Assembly: GCA_930990965.1 (NCBI GenBank)
Contig: CAKNRQ010000010.1
Location: 1-56,005, forward strand
Length of the DNA stretch: 56,005 nucleotides
Reading direction: 5' to 3'
DNA from: an uncultured Clostridia bacterium
GTDB taxonomy: Bacteria > Bacillota > Clostridia > Oscillospirales > Oscillospiraceae
This document shows positions 7,564-16,420 of the stretch, piece after piece. The stretch's first letter is position 1, and each line of letters opens with the position of its first letter. Position numbers and translations under genes: made by a program. The notes beneath the pieces were generated by a model, which made no database searches, was not told the origin of the DNA, and worked only from the letters and a program-made list of their open reading frames with translations.

Positions 7564-8313
7564 TTATACCGCCGCGGTTATGTTGTTGCGCCGCACGAGC
7601 AGCATTGAGAAGATGTAGAAGGCCACTGCCAGCACCACGAAGAAGCCGTTGAGATTCCAGGGCGTCTCTACGATGAAGCGGGCGAAACGGGCTACGATCT
7701 CGCCGACACTATAGAAAGCAGCTCCGGCGTTGATGAGCAGTATGACTGCCGCGCCCATGCCGATGGACACTACCCACTTGCCGATTTTGTTCAGCCGCCA
7801 GTACATCAGCGACATGAAGCAGCCGATGGCCGCAAAGGCCATGCTGAAGACAAAAGTCATAACAGCGCTCATGAGCATGGTCTCCACCGTGGAGGGAGAG
7901 AAGTTACCCAGGTACATCATTGAGTAGAAGTCTATGAGAACCACTCCGGTGTCCAATGTGTTCCAGACCGTGTAGAAAATAATCGTCGTCAGACTCAGGC
8001 ACAGCGACGTCACGGCCATGCAGCTTATGTTAGCCAGGAAGCTGGTGCGGCGGCTTGCGCCGTTCTGGATACCTATGCGCATATCCTCGCGCACAGTGAC
8101 AATTCCAAGCACCAGCATGAAGATTACGTACGGCATGGTGAAATTCATCGTCGAAGTTGTCTCTGTGTAGCCGTCCTCAGTCGTGGTATATGCACCGAAA
8201 GTCGTAACGCCAAACTGTGTCAGCAGCGTGAGCGCTATCATGACAATGACAATCACCAGCATGCTCCACATGCAGTCGCGCAGCCTGTATTTAAAAGTCG
8301 GTAGGAACCTCAT
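7564..8313 (-). CDS. ABC transporter permease (ABC-2 type)
   Basis: A 249-residue membrane protein with about six hydrophobic segments, starting MRFLPTFKYRLRD. The first pair of helices is separated by an extracytoplasmic loop rich in threonine (TTTEDGYTETTS). It follows the ATPase gene with a 4-base ATGA overlap, so the two form an exporter. The arrangement GntR/YtrA-type regulator, ATPase, permease is typical for Gram-positive exporters of cell-wall-active peptides or similar stressors. The substrate is unknown. Confidence 0.82.
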   Translation of the reverse strand: MRFLPTFKYRLRDCMWSMLVIVIVMIALTLLTQFGVTTFGAYTTTEDGYTETTSTMNFTMPYVIFMLVLGIVTVREDMRIGIQNGASRRTSFLANISCMAVTSLCLSLTTIIFYTVWNTLDTGVVLIDFYSMMYLGNFSPSTVETMLMSAVMTFVFSMAFAAIGCFMSLMYWRLNKIGKWVVSIGMGAAVILLINAGAAFYSVGEIVARFARFIVETPWNLNGFFVVLAVAFYIFSMLLVRRNNITAAV

Positions 8314-9170
8314 TGTACACCCTCCTGTTCATTCATAAGGCTGATGAAATAGTCCTGCAAATCCATGTTTGCAAACTCGAGCCCTGCAATGTCCGTGTTC
8401 TCCGGCTGGCCGTCTACGCAGGCGGTCTTGAGCCCGCCGAGGCTGTTCACCGTAAGCACGTGGCGGCCACGGACATATTCGTCCACCAGCGCCGCCGGGC
8501 CGCTGACCTGATAGGCCGCGCCGGTCAGCTCGTCGGTGTCGCAGTCGCGCAGGACCCTGCCGTTTTTGATGATAACGGCGTGGCTGATGAGGCTCGCGGC
8601 CTCCTGGATGAGGTGTGTGGAGAGTATCACGGTCTGCTCGCCCTCGGCGCACTTCTCCATCAGCAGGCGGTAGAACAGGTCGCGGTGCTGGGCGTCGAGG
8701 CCCAAAACCGGCTCGTCGAAGATGACGTAGGGGCAGTTCACTGCGAGCGCCAGTGTGAGACGGAATATGCTGGAGTAGCCGGTGGAGAGGGCCTTGACTT
8801 TTTTCCTGGTGGGCAGCTCGAATTTGTTCGCCACGCTCATGGCGTAGTCCATGTCGAAGCTGGGGTAAAAGCTCTTCGTGAGCTTGAGCGCGCCATCAAC
8901 CTTCATGCTGTCCGGGAAGAGGTTCGCCTCTGCCATCATGTACACCTTGCCGAGCGCGCGATCATTGCCCGGCGCCCTCTCGCCATCTATCAGTATCTCG
9001 CCCTCGTCGGCCCAGATACGGTTGGTAATGAGATTCATCATTGTGGTCTTGCCCGCCCCGTTGGCGCCGAGCAGGCCGTATACTATGCCGCCTCCGAACT
9101 TGACGGAGACATTGTCAAGCGCCGTGGTCGCGCCGTAACGCTTTGTGACGCCGTGCAGTTCTATTGCCAT
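8310..9170 (-). CDS. ABC transporter ATP-binding protein
   Basis: A 286-residue ATPase. Walker A is GANGAGKTT (about residues 34-42), the signature region is LSTGYSSIFRL (a variant of LSGGQ), Walker B is YVIFDEPVLGLD, and the switch histidine lies in ILSTHLIQEA. The LSTGY-type signature is common in exporters paired with GntR regulators such as YtrB. It overlaps the permease by 4 bases and lies 5 bases from the GntR gene, so all three are one operon controlled from 9578-9638. Confidence 0.9.
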   Translation of the reverse strand: MAIELHGVTKRYGATTALDNVSVKFGGGIVYGLLGANGAGKTTMMNLITNRIWADEGEILIDGERAPGNDRALGKVYMMAEANLFPDSMKVDGALKLTKSFYPSFDMDYAMSVANKFELPTRKKVKALSTGYSSIFRLTLALAVNCPYVIFDEPVLGLDAQHRDLFYRLLMEKCAEGEQTVILSTHLIQEAASLISHAVIIKNGRVLRDCDTDELTGAAYQVSGPAALVDEYVRGRHVLTVNSLGGLKTACVDGQPENTDIAGLEFANMDLQDYFISLMNEQEGVQ

Positions 9171-9175
9171 GGTTT

Positions 9176-9553
9176 TTACTCCTTTTCCTCATCGTTGTAC
9201 GCCCGTTCAGTGAGGGCGTTTAGCTCGGTGAGCGTCAATCCCAGTTGCGATGCTTCGCGCACTACGGGACGCAGCCGCCCGGTGTAGAAGCTCTCCCGCC
9301 GCTTGTCAAGCAGCGCGTCGCGCGCGCCCGTGGCCACGAACATGCCGACGCCTCGCTTCTTATAAACCAGGCCCTCGTCAACCAGGAGATTGATGCCCTT
9401 GAGCGCCGTGGCAGGGTTTATCTTCAGCGCAGCGGAGAACTCGGTGATGGAGGGTATCTGCCCCTCCTCCGGGTATGCGCCGGAGATTATCCCCTCCTCC
9501 AGCATCTCCGCAAGCTGAAGAAAGATGGGACGGTCTGATCCAAAGCCCGCCAT
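9176..9553 (-). CDS. GntR family transcriptional regulator (YtrA subfamily)
   Basis: A 125-residue repressor with an N-terminal winged helix (PIFLQLAEMLEEGIISGAY, then PSITEFSAALKINPATALKG) and only a short C-terminal helical part, the hallmark of the YtrA subfamily. YtrA-type proteins repress their own ABC-transporter operon and are released by envelope stress. The ATG at 9553 has AGGAGGTGA ahead of it. A 24-base palindrome lies directly between its promoter and coding start, fitting autoregulation. Confidence 0.9.
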   Translation of the reverse strand: MAGFGSDRPIFLQLAEMLEEGIISGAYPEEGQIPSITEFSAALKINPATALKGINLLVDEGLVYKKRGVGMFVATGARDALLDKRRESFYTGRLRPVVREASQLGLTLTELNALTERAYNDEEKE

Positions 9554-9577
9554 GTGCTCACCTCCTGTTTGTTGATT

Positions 9578-9638
9578 GGTTAGTTACTTGAGTAATTAAC
9601 CGTGGCACTAATATACCTCGGGTCTGTGGGTTTGTCAA
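9578..9638 (-). promoter_or_regulatory. Promoter and palindromic operator of the GntR-ABC operon
   Basis: Minus-strand TTGACA (9633-9638), a 17-base spacer and TATATT (9610-9615) form a strong promoter. The predicted transcription start is followed at once by a 24-base palindrome (9578-9601, arms matching at 10 of 12 positions, core TTACTTGAGTAA). A repressor bound there would block elongation or initiation. The GntR product is the obvious candidate ligand. Confidence 0.75.
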
Positions 9639-9720
9639 GGGGGAATTTTATTTTCCCAGCGGGGGATGTTGGTGGCACGTCGCCTGACGTGGGAGGCAAC
9701 CGTGGGCGGTTGCGGCCATC

Positions 9721-9763
9721 CTGGGGCGCTTTCTTTTGCTCTTGCCAAAAGAAAGCGCCCCAG
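9721..9763. repeat. 18-bp perfect hairpin
   Basis: CTGGGGCGCTTTCTTTTG (9721-9738) is perfectly complementary to 9746-9763 with a 7-base loop. No T-run follows on either strand, so it is not a normal terminator. It lies inside composite repeat copy A and is absent from copy B. Confidence 0.85.
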
Positions 9764-10158
9764 ACCCCGAAAGGAAAATCCGCTTTGGTGCGGACTTGTA
9801 CGTAAGGGTGCGTGTTAGCTCGGGACCCCGCTGACTTTCGGTCGGTCGTCCCTAAACTTTCATTTAGTTCCACCATCGCCGACCGCAGTTTCGCTTCGCG
9901 GCCGCTGACGGGTTAACACTGGACGTTGCCCAGTGTGGGTGCGGTGGACTATCACAGCCGTTAAGACCGGCGTTGCCCAGGGTTTCTGCGCCTCTTGCCG
10001 CAAACATTGTTGCACTCGTGTGCTGGTGGGAGGTGAGGGCTAGGTTACCCGGGGTGTGTGCCTCGTTTGCCGCACACCTTTGCTTCGCTGGCGTGCTGGG
10101 GGTTGCTGATAGTTACGTTTCGCACACGCCCGTAGGGGACGGCGTCATCGACGTCACG

Positions 10159-10194
10159 GCTCCCCTTTTAAGGGGAGCTGTCAGCGTAGCTGAC
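10159..10194. repeat. Double-palindrome module
   Basis: Two adjacent hairpins: GCTCCCC/GGGGAGC (10159-10165 with 10172-10178) and GTCAGC-GTA-GCTGAC (10180-10194). This module, followed by TGAGGGGT, resembles a repeat widely seen in gut Firmicutes genomes (recalled, not searched). Confidence 0.65.
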
Positions 10195-10263
10195 TGAGGG
10201 GTCGTAGCCCCTACCAGCAGGCTATGCGTCGTATTCTACGCCGCCGCACCGCACCCGGGCACA

Positions 10264-10292
10264 TTGCATGGATACAGCGGCTGTGCTATAAT
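10264..10292 (+). promoter_or_regulatory. Promoter of the metallophosphoesterase gene
   Basis: TTGCAT (10264-10269), 17-base spacer, TATAAT (10287-10292), about 25 bases before the start codon. Confidence 0.75.
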
Positions 10293-10314
10293 ACCCCAAA
10301 CTGGAGGTGAGGCG

Positions 10315-11154
10315 GTGAAACGCAGAATGATAGTCATTATCGTCATACTGCTGCTTTTTGCGGCGCTGCTTATATGGACGCTCTGGGCCAACCGCGCGCT
10401 GGTACTGACGGAGATAGAGGTGAGTTCGCCGGAGCTCGACAGTGCCTTTGACGGCTTCAAAATCGCGCACGTGTCCGACCTTCACAACGCCGAATTTGGC
10501 GACGCCAATGCGGAGCTTCTGGAGCTCATAGCCGGTGCAGAACCGGATATCATAGCCGTCACCGGCGACCTCATAGATTCGCGCCACACCGATGTCGATG
10601 CTGCGGTGCGTTTCATTGCCGGGGCTAGCAAAATAGCGCCGGTCTACTATGTTACCGGCAACCACGAGTCGCGCCTGGACTTTGACGCCATCGAGCCGCT
10701 GCTCACCGAGGCGGGAGCCGTTGTGCTGCGCAACGAGGCCGTATACATTGAGCGCGGCGGCTCGCGCCTCGAGCTGGCCGGGATAGACGACCCGGCTTTT
10801 ATACGCACGGGTGAGAGCGCGTCTGTGCGTGCTGAGGCTGAACTTGAGGGCCTTTTGGACAGCGATTGCTACACCGTGCTGCTCGCACACAGGCCGGAGC
10901 TCATAGAGACCTACGCCGGAGCCGGAGCCGAACTCACGCTCTCCGGCCATGCACACGGCGGGCAGGTACGACTGCCGCTCATAGGCGCGCTCTATGCCCC
11001 GGGCCAGGGCTTCTTCCCTGATTACACCGCAGGGCTGTACACCGTGGACGGGGCTGCGCTAGTAGTCTCCCGCGGGCTGGGCAACAGCCTCATACCACTG
11101 CGCTTTAACAACCGCCCCGAGCTCGTGCTCGTGACGCTCCGCAGCGGCGATTGA
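10315..11154 (+). CDS. Membrane-anchored metallophosphoesterase (YkuE/YaeI-like)
   Basis: A 279-residue calcineurin-like phosphoesterase with one N-terminal membrane helix (about residues 5-25), so the catalytic domain is probably outside the cytoplasm. The dinuclear metal motifs are all present: SDLHN, GDLID, GNHES, LLAHRPE and GHAHGGQ. Relatives hydrolyse phosphate esters of lipids or UDP-sugar lipids at the membrane. The GTG at 10315 has GGAGGTGAGG upstream; a longer form overlapping the promoter is not likely. A terminator follows at 11159. Confidence 0.92.
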   Translation: MKRRMIVIIVILLLFAALLIWTLWANRALVLTEIEVSSPELDSAFDGFKIAHVSDLHNAEFGDANAELLELIAGAEPDIIAVTGDLIDSRHTDVDAAVRFIAGASKIAPVYYVTGNHESRLDFDAIEPLLTEAGAVVLRNEAVYIERGGSRLELAGIDDPAFIRTGESASVRAEAELEGLLDSDCYTVLLAHRPELIETYAGAGAELTLSGHAHGGQVRLPLIGALYAPGQGFFPDYTAGLYTVDGAALVVSRGLGNSLIPLRFNNRPELVLVTLRSGD

Positions 11155-11158
11155 CCGC

Positions 11159-11200
11159 AAAAAGAGCCGTCTCGCGTTTTGCGGACGGCTTTTTGCTTTT
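11159..11200 (+). terminator. Intrinsic terminator
   Basis: AGCCGTC (11165-11171) pairs with GACGGCT (11184-11190), followed by TTTTTGCTTTT. It ends the metallophosphoesterase transcript. Confidence 0.8.
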
Positions 11201-11276
11201 GAGCGTGGGTTTTGCGCTCTTTGTGCGTATTATATTTAGGAAAGTCAGGCCGGTAACCAATCAGGGGGGTGAGGGT

Positions 11277-11822
11277 GTGCATGCCAGCGAGGTCACAGAA
11301 CTCATAATGTCCCGCGACGAGCGCGGTATTGACGAGCTGCTTCGTCACTTCGGCCCGCTCATGCGCTATGTCATCGCGCCCATACTCTCCGACGAGGCAG
11401 ACCGGGAAGAGTGTCTTTCAGAGTGCTGCATGCGTGTTTGGAACAACATCAAAGCTTACAGCCCCTCCAAAGGCAGCCTGAGCGCCTGGCTCACGGCGAT
11501 AGCGCGCAACTGTGCGCTCGACCGTGCCCGCCGCAGCAAGCCCGTCCATGAGTCCCTTGACGGGCTCAACACAGATTTGCCGGCCTGCGAGCCCACGCCT
11601 GAGGAGGCGCTGCTGCAACAGGAGCGGCGCGAAGCGCTTGAGAAGGCCATAGACGCGCTGAAACCGGCCGAGCGGGCGTTATTTTATCGCAAATACTACT
11701 ACATGCAATCCACGGCGCAGATGGCCGGCGAGCTCGGAATGAGCGAACGCGCCATTGAAGGCAGATTGCGCCGCCTGCGCATAAAGCTCCGGCGCGCTCT
11801 GGGAGGTGACGGCGATGAATGA
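11277..11822 (+). CDS. RNA polymerase sigma-70 factor, ECF type
   Basis: A 181-residue sigma factor with region 2 (LRHFGPLMRYVIAPIL and the ECLSECCMRVWNNIKAY segment near residues 45-65) and region 4 (ALKPAERALFYRKYYYMQS and the helix-turn-helix AQMAGELGMSERAIEGRLRR). The GTG at 11277 follows a GGGGGGTGAG site; the reading frame is open back to 11151, but that part runs through the preceding terminator. Its stop overlaps the next gene by 8 bases, and that gene encodes a membrane protein that fits an anti-sigma partner. Confidence 0.88.
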   Translation: MHASEVTELIMSRDERGIDELLRHFGPLMRYVIAPILSDEADREECLSECCMRVWNNIKAYSPSKGSLSAWLTAIARNCALDRARRSKPVHESLDGLNTDLPACEPTPEEALLQQERREALEKAIDALKPAERALFYRKYYYMQSTAQMAGELGMSERAIEGRLRRLRIKLRRALGGDGDE

Positions 11823-13278
11823 TAAGCAGTTTGACGCGCTCATCGAAAGCGCAGTGCCTGACACGCCGCCGCATGAGGTTGTGGACACTGTAACCCCCTG
11901 GCGGCACGCCATGTGCATGGTACTCTGGGGCGTCGGCCTCAGCGCCGTCACCCTGAACTTTCTGGGCCTTGGTTACATCCTCCCCGCCATTGGCTACCTG
12001 CTGCGGCTGTGCGGCTTCCGCACGCTCAGGCGCGAAAACCGCTTCTTCGCGGGCTGTTATGTCATCACCGCGCTCCAATGTGCCTTCTTCGCCGCCAGCA
12101 TGGTTCTGACCTGCACCATCTATGCAAGCAGCGAGGCGGTGCTTGAAATCACGCAGCCCCTGGGCGTAGTCTCGGCCATCATGCAGCTTATCCTGCCGCT
12201 GCTGCTTTGGGGCGCAATATGCAACGTACAGCGCAAGTGTTCGCTCACGGCGCACGCTCCGGCGGCTTTGTGGCTCTTCGCCTGGTACGTGCTGCTGTTC
12301 GTGCTGGCTGTGTTCGGCGCAAGCCTCGGCCTCATAGGCGGCGCAGCGCTGATAGCCGTCTTTGTGCTGATTATCCGCAGCCTGTACAAACTCTACAACG
12401 GGCTGGACGAGGCCGGTTACGCCGTCAAGGCCGCGCCGGGCTTCATCTCCAACCGCACATTGGCAATAATCGTCACGGCGCTCACGCTGCTCATGATGCT
12501 CTGCGGGTATCTCTTCTTTTCCAAGTACCCGATGGACTGGCAGCCGGTTGAGCCTGCTGGCAATGAGTCCGTTCGTGAAGAGCTGCTCGAGCTCGGCTTC
12601 CCCGAAAATGTGCTCAATGACCTCAGCGCGGAAGACCTTGCCGCGTGCTCCGGCGCCGTGCGCGTCGTCTCACAGAGCGAGGACATGCCCGTGAACGACG
12701 GCCGCAAAGTGGATAGGGGCAACGTCATTCATACGGTCTACGACGTAAAGGAGCTGCACGTAACAGGCGTAGCCGTCGAGCTACCCAATGGGCGCTGGAT
12801 GATCTTCCACCACTTCCTCTGGACAGTCAACCCCGGCTTTTACGGCACCGAGAGCATGCAGCTCTGGCCGACCTATGTCGATAACGACGGCTGGGCCAGC
12901 GCCGGAGACCCCAGCGGCCGCGTGCTCTGTGACATGGACGGCCAAAGCTTCGCCGCCGGTTATTACTTCCTCGGGAACCAGACTTTCACCTCCAACGACA
13001 TCTTCTTCGGCTCCCGGCTCAGCACCGACGTCTTCGCCGCATTCTCCATGCCCAACAGGGCCGAAAACTGTCGCGGGTATGTGGCGTATCCCATAGACAC
13101 GCTCGACGAAGGCTGGCTTTTGAATAGCTGGATGAACTACACCCACCAGTCAAACCGCTTCCAGTTCCCCGTCGTGACAGCGATGGACGCGCGCATGCGA
13201 AACAGCTGGAACAGGGCTGGAGCCTTCCTGACCGTGCAGAGTGCGCTGCAATTTACACCTTACGAGGACATGTGGTAA
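11815..13278 (+). CDS. Membrane protein, probable anti-sigma partner of the upstream ECF factor
   Basis: A 487-residue protein with a short N-terminal cytoplasmic segment (NDKQFDALIESAVPDTPP), about six to seven membrane helices (about residues 35-235) and a large extracytoplasmic C-terminal part (about 240-487) rich in Trp, Tyr and Asn. It starts at the ATG at 11815, overlapping the sigma gene by 8 bases, with GGGAGGTGA upstream. Sigma-membrane protein pairing and the short cytosolic N-terminus suggest that it sequesters the sigma factor and senses an external signal. No zinc-binding anti-sigma motif (HxxxCxxC) is visible, so this role is inference. Confidence 0.7.
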   Translation: MNDKQFDALIESAVPDTPPHEVVDTVTPWRHAMCMVLWGVGLSAVTLNFLGLGYILPAIGYLLRLCGFRTLRRENRFFAGCYVITALQCAFFAASMVLTCTIYASSEAVLEITQPLGVVSAIMQLILPLLLWGAICNVQRKCSLTAHAPAALWLFAWYVLLFVLAVFGASLGLIGGAALIAVFVLIIRSLYKLYNGLDEAGYAVKAAPGFISNRTLAIIVTALTLLMMLCGYLFFSKYPMDWQPVEPAGNESVREELLELGFPENVLNDLSAEDLAACSGAVRVVSQSEDMPVNDGRKVDRGNVIHTVYDVKELHVTGVAVELPNGRWMIFHHFLWTVNPGFYGTESMQLWPTYVDNDGWASAGDPSGRVLCDMDGQSFAAGYYFLGNQTFTSNDIFFGSRLSTDVFAAFSMPNRAENCRGYVAYPIDTLDEGWLLNSWMNYTHQSNRFQFPVVTAMDARMRNSWNRAGAFLTVQSALQFTPYEDMW

Positions 13279-13313
13279 ACGCCGCAGGAAATTGAACATC
13301 ATATCAAAATGCG

Positions 13314-13354
13314 ACCAGGCGGGACCTTGAAAATCAAAGGTCCCGCCTGGTTTT
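13314..13354. terminator. Bidirectional intrinsic terminator
   Basis: A 15-base perfect stem (13314-13328 with 13337-13351) between the convergent membrane-protein gene and rpoD. Confidence 0.85.
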
Positions 13355-13385
13355 GCGCATGCGCAGTTAAACCGCGCGGCGTTTT

Positions 13386-14663
13386 TCAGTTCAAAAAGTC
13401 CCTGAGCTTCTTGCTCCTGCTCGGGTGCCTCAGCTTGCGCAGCGCCTTGGCCTCTATCTGACGGATGCGCTCACGGGTGACGTTGAACTCCTTGCCGACC
13501 TCTTCCAGCGTGCGCGTGCGCCCGTCGAGTATGCCGAAGCGCAGTTCAAGCACCTTCTTCTCGCGCGGGGTCAGCGTGTCGAGCACGGTCATGAGCTGCT
13601 CCTTGAGCAGGGAGAAGCTGGCCGCTTCGCTCGGCTCGCTCGCGTCCTCGTCGGGGATGAAGTCGCCGAGGTGGCTGTCCTCCTCCTCGCCTATCGGGGT
13701 CTCGAGGCTGACGGGCTCCTGAGCTATCTTGAGTATGTCGCGCACCTTGTCCACGCTCATGCCCATCTCTTCGGCGATCTCCTCTGGAGTGGGGTCGTGG
13801 CCGAGCTCCTGCAGTAGCTGGCGGGAGACGCGGATAACCTTGTTTATCGTCTCGACCATGTGCACGGGTATGCGTATCGTCCTGGCCTGGTCGGCTATGG
13901 CGCGGGTTATGGCCTGACGTATCCACCAGGTGGCGTAAGTAGAGAACTTGTAGCCCTTGGTGTAGTCGAATTTGTCCACGGCCTTTATGAGGCCAAGGTT
14001 GCCCTCCTGTATCAAATCCAGGAAGAGCATGCCGCGGCCAACATAGCGCTTGGCTATGGAGACGACGAGACGGAGGTTGGCTTCGGCCATGCGGCGCTTG
14101 GCCTCTTCGTCGCCGTCGGCCATGCGCTTGGCCAGCTCCTGCTCCTCATCCATCGTGAGCAGAGGCACCTTGCCTATCTCCTTGAGGTACATGCGCACGG
14201 GGTCGTCCGTGGAGAAGGTGTCGGCCAGCGCGTCGGTGTCGGCGGCTATCTCCTCCTCGGTGACTTCCTCTATCTCCTGCAGTTCTTCCAGGGCGGGCAG
14301 GGCGTCGTCGTCCAGCGGCGGGAGCATGTCCTCCCCGGCTGTGTCTATGCCCAGGTCCTCGAGCTTGTCATAGAACTTGTCGAGCTCGTCGGGGTCCATC
14401 TTGAGGTCGTCGAGCGTGTCCATGAGCTCCTTGCTGGTGAGTTTTCCGGCCTTCTTGCCCTTTTCTATGAGGGCGTTGAGTTTTTCCGCTTTGAGTTTCG
14501 CCGCAGCCTCGGGGTCCTCCGGCATCTCCGGAGCGGCGTTTTTTGCGGACTTGTCGGCCTTCTCGGCAGACTTTCTGTGCGCGCGCGGCTTCGCCTCCGG
14601 CTGTGCGGGCAGCTTGATGTCCTCGAGCGTCTTGTCCTTGCCTTTTTCCTTTACCTGCGACAT
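13386..14663 (-). CDS. rpoD: Primary RNA polymerase sigma factor RpoD/SigA
   Basis: A 425-residue primary sigma factor. After a Lys/Glu-rich N-terminal extension of about 150 residues it shows [11 protein letters not shown] (region 1.2), the region 2 core [19 protein letters not shown] and [20 protein letters not shown] (-10 recognition), region 3, and region 4 with [31 protein letters not shown] (-35 recognition) and a C-terminal LRDFLN. It starts at ATG 14663 behind GGAGG, 3 bases after dnaG, in the classic dgt-dnaG-rpoD order. It would read the TTGACA/TATAAT promoters seen across this window. Confidence 0.98.
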   Translation of the reverse strand: MSQVKEKGKDKTLEDIKLPAQPEAKPRAHRKSAEKADKSAKNAAPEMPEDPEAAAKLKAEKLNALIEKGKKAGKLTSKELMDTLDDLKMDPDELDKFYDKLEDLGIDTAGEDMLPPLDDDALPALEELQEIEEVTEEEIAADTDALADTFSTDDPVRMYLKEIGKVPLLTMDEEQELAKRMADGDEEAKRRMAEANLRLVVSIAKRYVGRGMLFLDLIQEGNLGLIKAVDKFDYTKGYKFSTYATWWIRQAITRAIADQARTIRIPVHMVETINKVIRVSRQLLQELGHDPTPEEIAEEMGMSVDKVRDILKIAQEPVSLETPIGEEEDSHLGDFIPDEDASEPSEAASFSLLKEQLMTVLDTLTPREKKVLELRFGILDGRTRTLEEVGKEFNVTRERIRQIEAKALRKLRHPSRSKKLRDFLN

Positions 14664-14666
14664 TGT

Positions 14667-16406
14667 TTATCCTCCGTAACCCTTTGTTTTCTTGAGCTGC
14701 TCAGCCACGCTGCGCAGGTCTTCATCCTCCCGCGGGCGGCTCGAGCCGTTGATTTTGCCTATGTAATCATCAAGCGCCCTCTCCGCGTTGGACAACGAGA
14801 CTGGCTCCTGTATGATGCTTGTGAAAATGCTCATCTCATCCCCGCTTAGCTTTGAGCTCAGTTCGGCCGCGCCGGTTTCCAATCCGGCCCGGTTGAGCTC
14901 CAGCATGGCAGAGTAGATGTGCCCCAGCTCCGGCGATGAAAAATCCTCCGGCGCCGGTATACCCTCGTGCCGGAAAAACTCCGGCGACTGGTACAGCAGA
15001 TTTATAAGTCCCATCTCGGCCCTGGCCGATGCGGGGTTTTCGAAGCGTATCTTGCTCCCGACCGGCTGCATATTCCGCTCCGGGCGGGTGTTTTCGCGCT
15101 CAAAGGCTCGCTTCTCACGCCGTACGCGGCGGGATGACACCTGCTTGATGGCGTCGCGCACCGCCTCCACCCTGACCGAGCACTGTGAGGCCACGCGCAT
15201 TGCATACACCTCACGCGAGACGGGGTCTGGCATTTTTGAGAGCACCTCGGCGGCGTTCTGGAGATACGCGACCTTGCCCGCGTCGCTCTCCAAGTCCAGC
15301 CCGCGCGCCGCGCTCTCAAGCTGGTATTCCACCCCGCTGGAGCTGTCCTCAATGAGCGCCCGGAAGGCCTCCGCACCCCGGACCTTTATGAACTCGTCCG
15401 GGTCCTTACCCTCGGGCACCGTCACGACGCGCACGCCGAGCCCGACTTTCTCCAGCAGCGGTATCGCCCTCTGCGCGGCCTTCACGCCCGCCGAGTCGGC
15501 GTCGTAGCAGATGACCACCTGTTTCGTCACGCGCGAGAGCAGATTCGCCTGCTCGCTCGTGAGCGAGGTGCCCAGCGAGGCCACCGCGCTGTCAAAGCCG
15601 GCCTGATGCAGCGACACTACGTCTATATTGCCCTCGACGAGGATAATGTACCCGCTTTTCGACTTTTTAGCCAGATTAAGGCCAAATAGGTTGTGGCTTT
15701 TGCTAAAAACTGGCGTATCAGTGCTGTTCATGTACTTGGGCTCGCCCTCGCCGAGCACACGTCCCGAAAAAGCCACCACATTTCCGCGCATGTCTATGAC
15801 CGGGAACATAAGCCGGCCGCGGAAGGCGTCGTAGATGCCGCCGCGCTTGCCGTGTTTGGCGAGGCCCGCGTCCGTGAGGTCCCGCTCTGAATAGCCGCGG
15901 GACTTCATCTCGTTTGAAAGGCACTCCCACTCATCCGGGGCGTAGCCGAGGCCGAAGTTGGTCGCAATGCGCTTTGAGATGCGCCGCTTTTGCATGTACT
16001 CTATGGCCGCGGCTCCCGCCGGAGTCGAGAGCTGTTCGTAGAAGAAGCGCGCTGCCTCGCGGTTGAGCTTCAAAAGCCGCTCACGCCGGCCCCGGTTGGG
16101 GTCGTAGCTGTCCTCCGGTATCTGCATATTGGCCCGCCGGGCCAGGAACTCGACCGCCTCGGGGAAACTCAGGCGCTCGATATCCATGATGAAGTTTATA
16201 ACGCCGCCGCCCTTGCCGCAGCCGAAGCAGTGGTAAATCTGCTTGCTGGGCGAGACGGAGAAGCTGGGCGTCTTTTCGCTGTGGAAGGGGCACAGCCCGA
16301 ACAGATTCTGCCCTGAGCGCTTCGTGAGCGCGACGTACTCGCCCACTACTTCCTCTATGGGGTTGCGCTCGGAGAGCTCCTGAAGAAATTCCTCGGAAAA
16401 CGGCAC
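14667..16406 (-). CDS. dnaG: DNA primase
   Basis: A 579-residue DnaG that makes RNA primers at the replication fork. The N-terminal CHC2 zinc-binding domain has C39, H42, C60 and C63. The catalytic core follows, with the RNAP-basic motif YAPDEWECL and a TOPRIM domain whose acidic motif appears as VEGNIDVVSLHQAG, followed by the metal site YDADSAG. The C-terminal helicase-interacting part begins near residue 430. It starts with GTG behind GGAGGTGAG and follows dgt by 14 bases. Confidence 0.97.
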   Translation of the reverse strand: MPFSEEFLQELSERNPIEEVVGEYVALTKRSGQNLFGLCPFHSEKTPSFSVSPSKQIYHCFGCGKGGGVINFIMDIERLSFPEAVEFLARRANMQIPEDSYDPNRGRRERLLKLNREAARFFYEQLSTPAGAAAIEYMQKRRISKRIATNFGLGYAPDEWECLSNEMKSRGYSERDLTDAGLAKHGKRGGIYDAFRGRLMFPVIDMRGNVVAFSGRVLGEGEPKYMNSTDTPVFSKSHNLFGLNLAKKSKSGYIILVEGNIDVVSLHQAGFDSAVASLGTSLTSEQANLLSRVTKQVVICYDADSAGVKAAQRAIPLLEKVGLGVRVVTVPEGKDPDEFIKVRGAEAFRALIEDSSSGVEYQLESAARGLDLESDAGKVAYLQNAAEVLSKMPDPVSREVYAMRVASQCSVRVEAVRDAIKQVSSRRVRREKRAFERENTRPERNMQPVGSKIRFENPASARAEMGLINLLYQSPEFFRHEGIPAPEDFSSPELGHIYSAMLELNRAGLETGAAELSSKLSGDEMSIFTSIIQEPVSLSNAERALDDYIGKINGSSRPREDEDLRSVAEQLKKTKGYGG

Positions 16407-16420
16407 GCTCTCACCTCCGC

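Larger units (their letters stand above)
9640..10210. repeat. Non-coding composite interspersed repeat (copy A)
   Basis: This gene-free stretch of the 9554-10314 gap holds several repeat-like modules. A block at 9671-9727 matches 44247-44303 at 51 of 57 positions. A block at 10128-10155 matches 44392-44419 at 23 of 28. Between and after them are large hairpins (9721-9763; 10159-10178; 10080-10094 region none). Short open frames here are translations of the repeat and have no ribosome sites. The layout resembles palindrome-rich repeats common in gut Clostridia. Confidence 0.7.

Noticed and set aside
9580-9876. 98-codon minus-strand frame inside composite repeat copy A (and a similar one at 44069-44389)
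   Set aside because: Both translate the shared non-coding repeat, so their similarity to each other reflects the DNA repeat, not a protein family. The first also spans the GntR promoter.
13860-14849. Long plus-strand open frame of about 330 codons opposite rpoD
   Set aside because: It is the antisense shadow of a strongly conserved GC-rich gene; no ribosome site and no family similarity.
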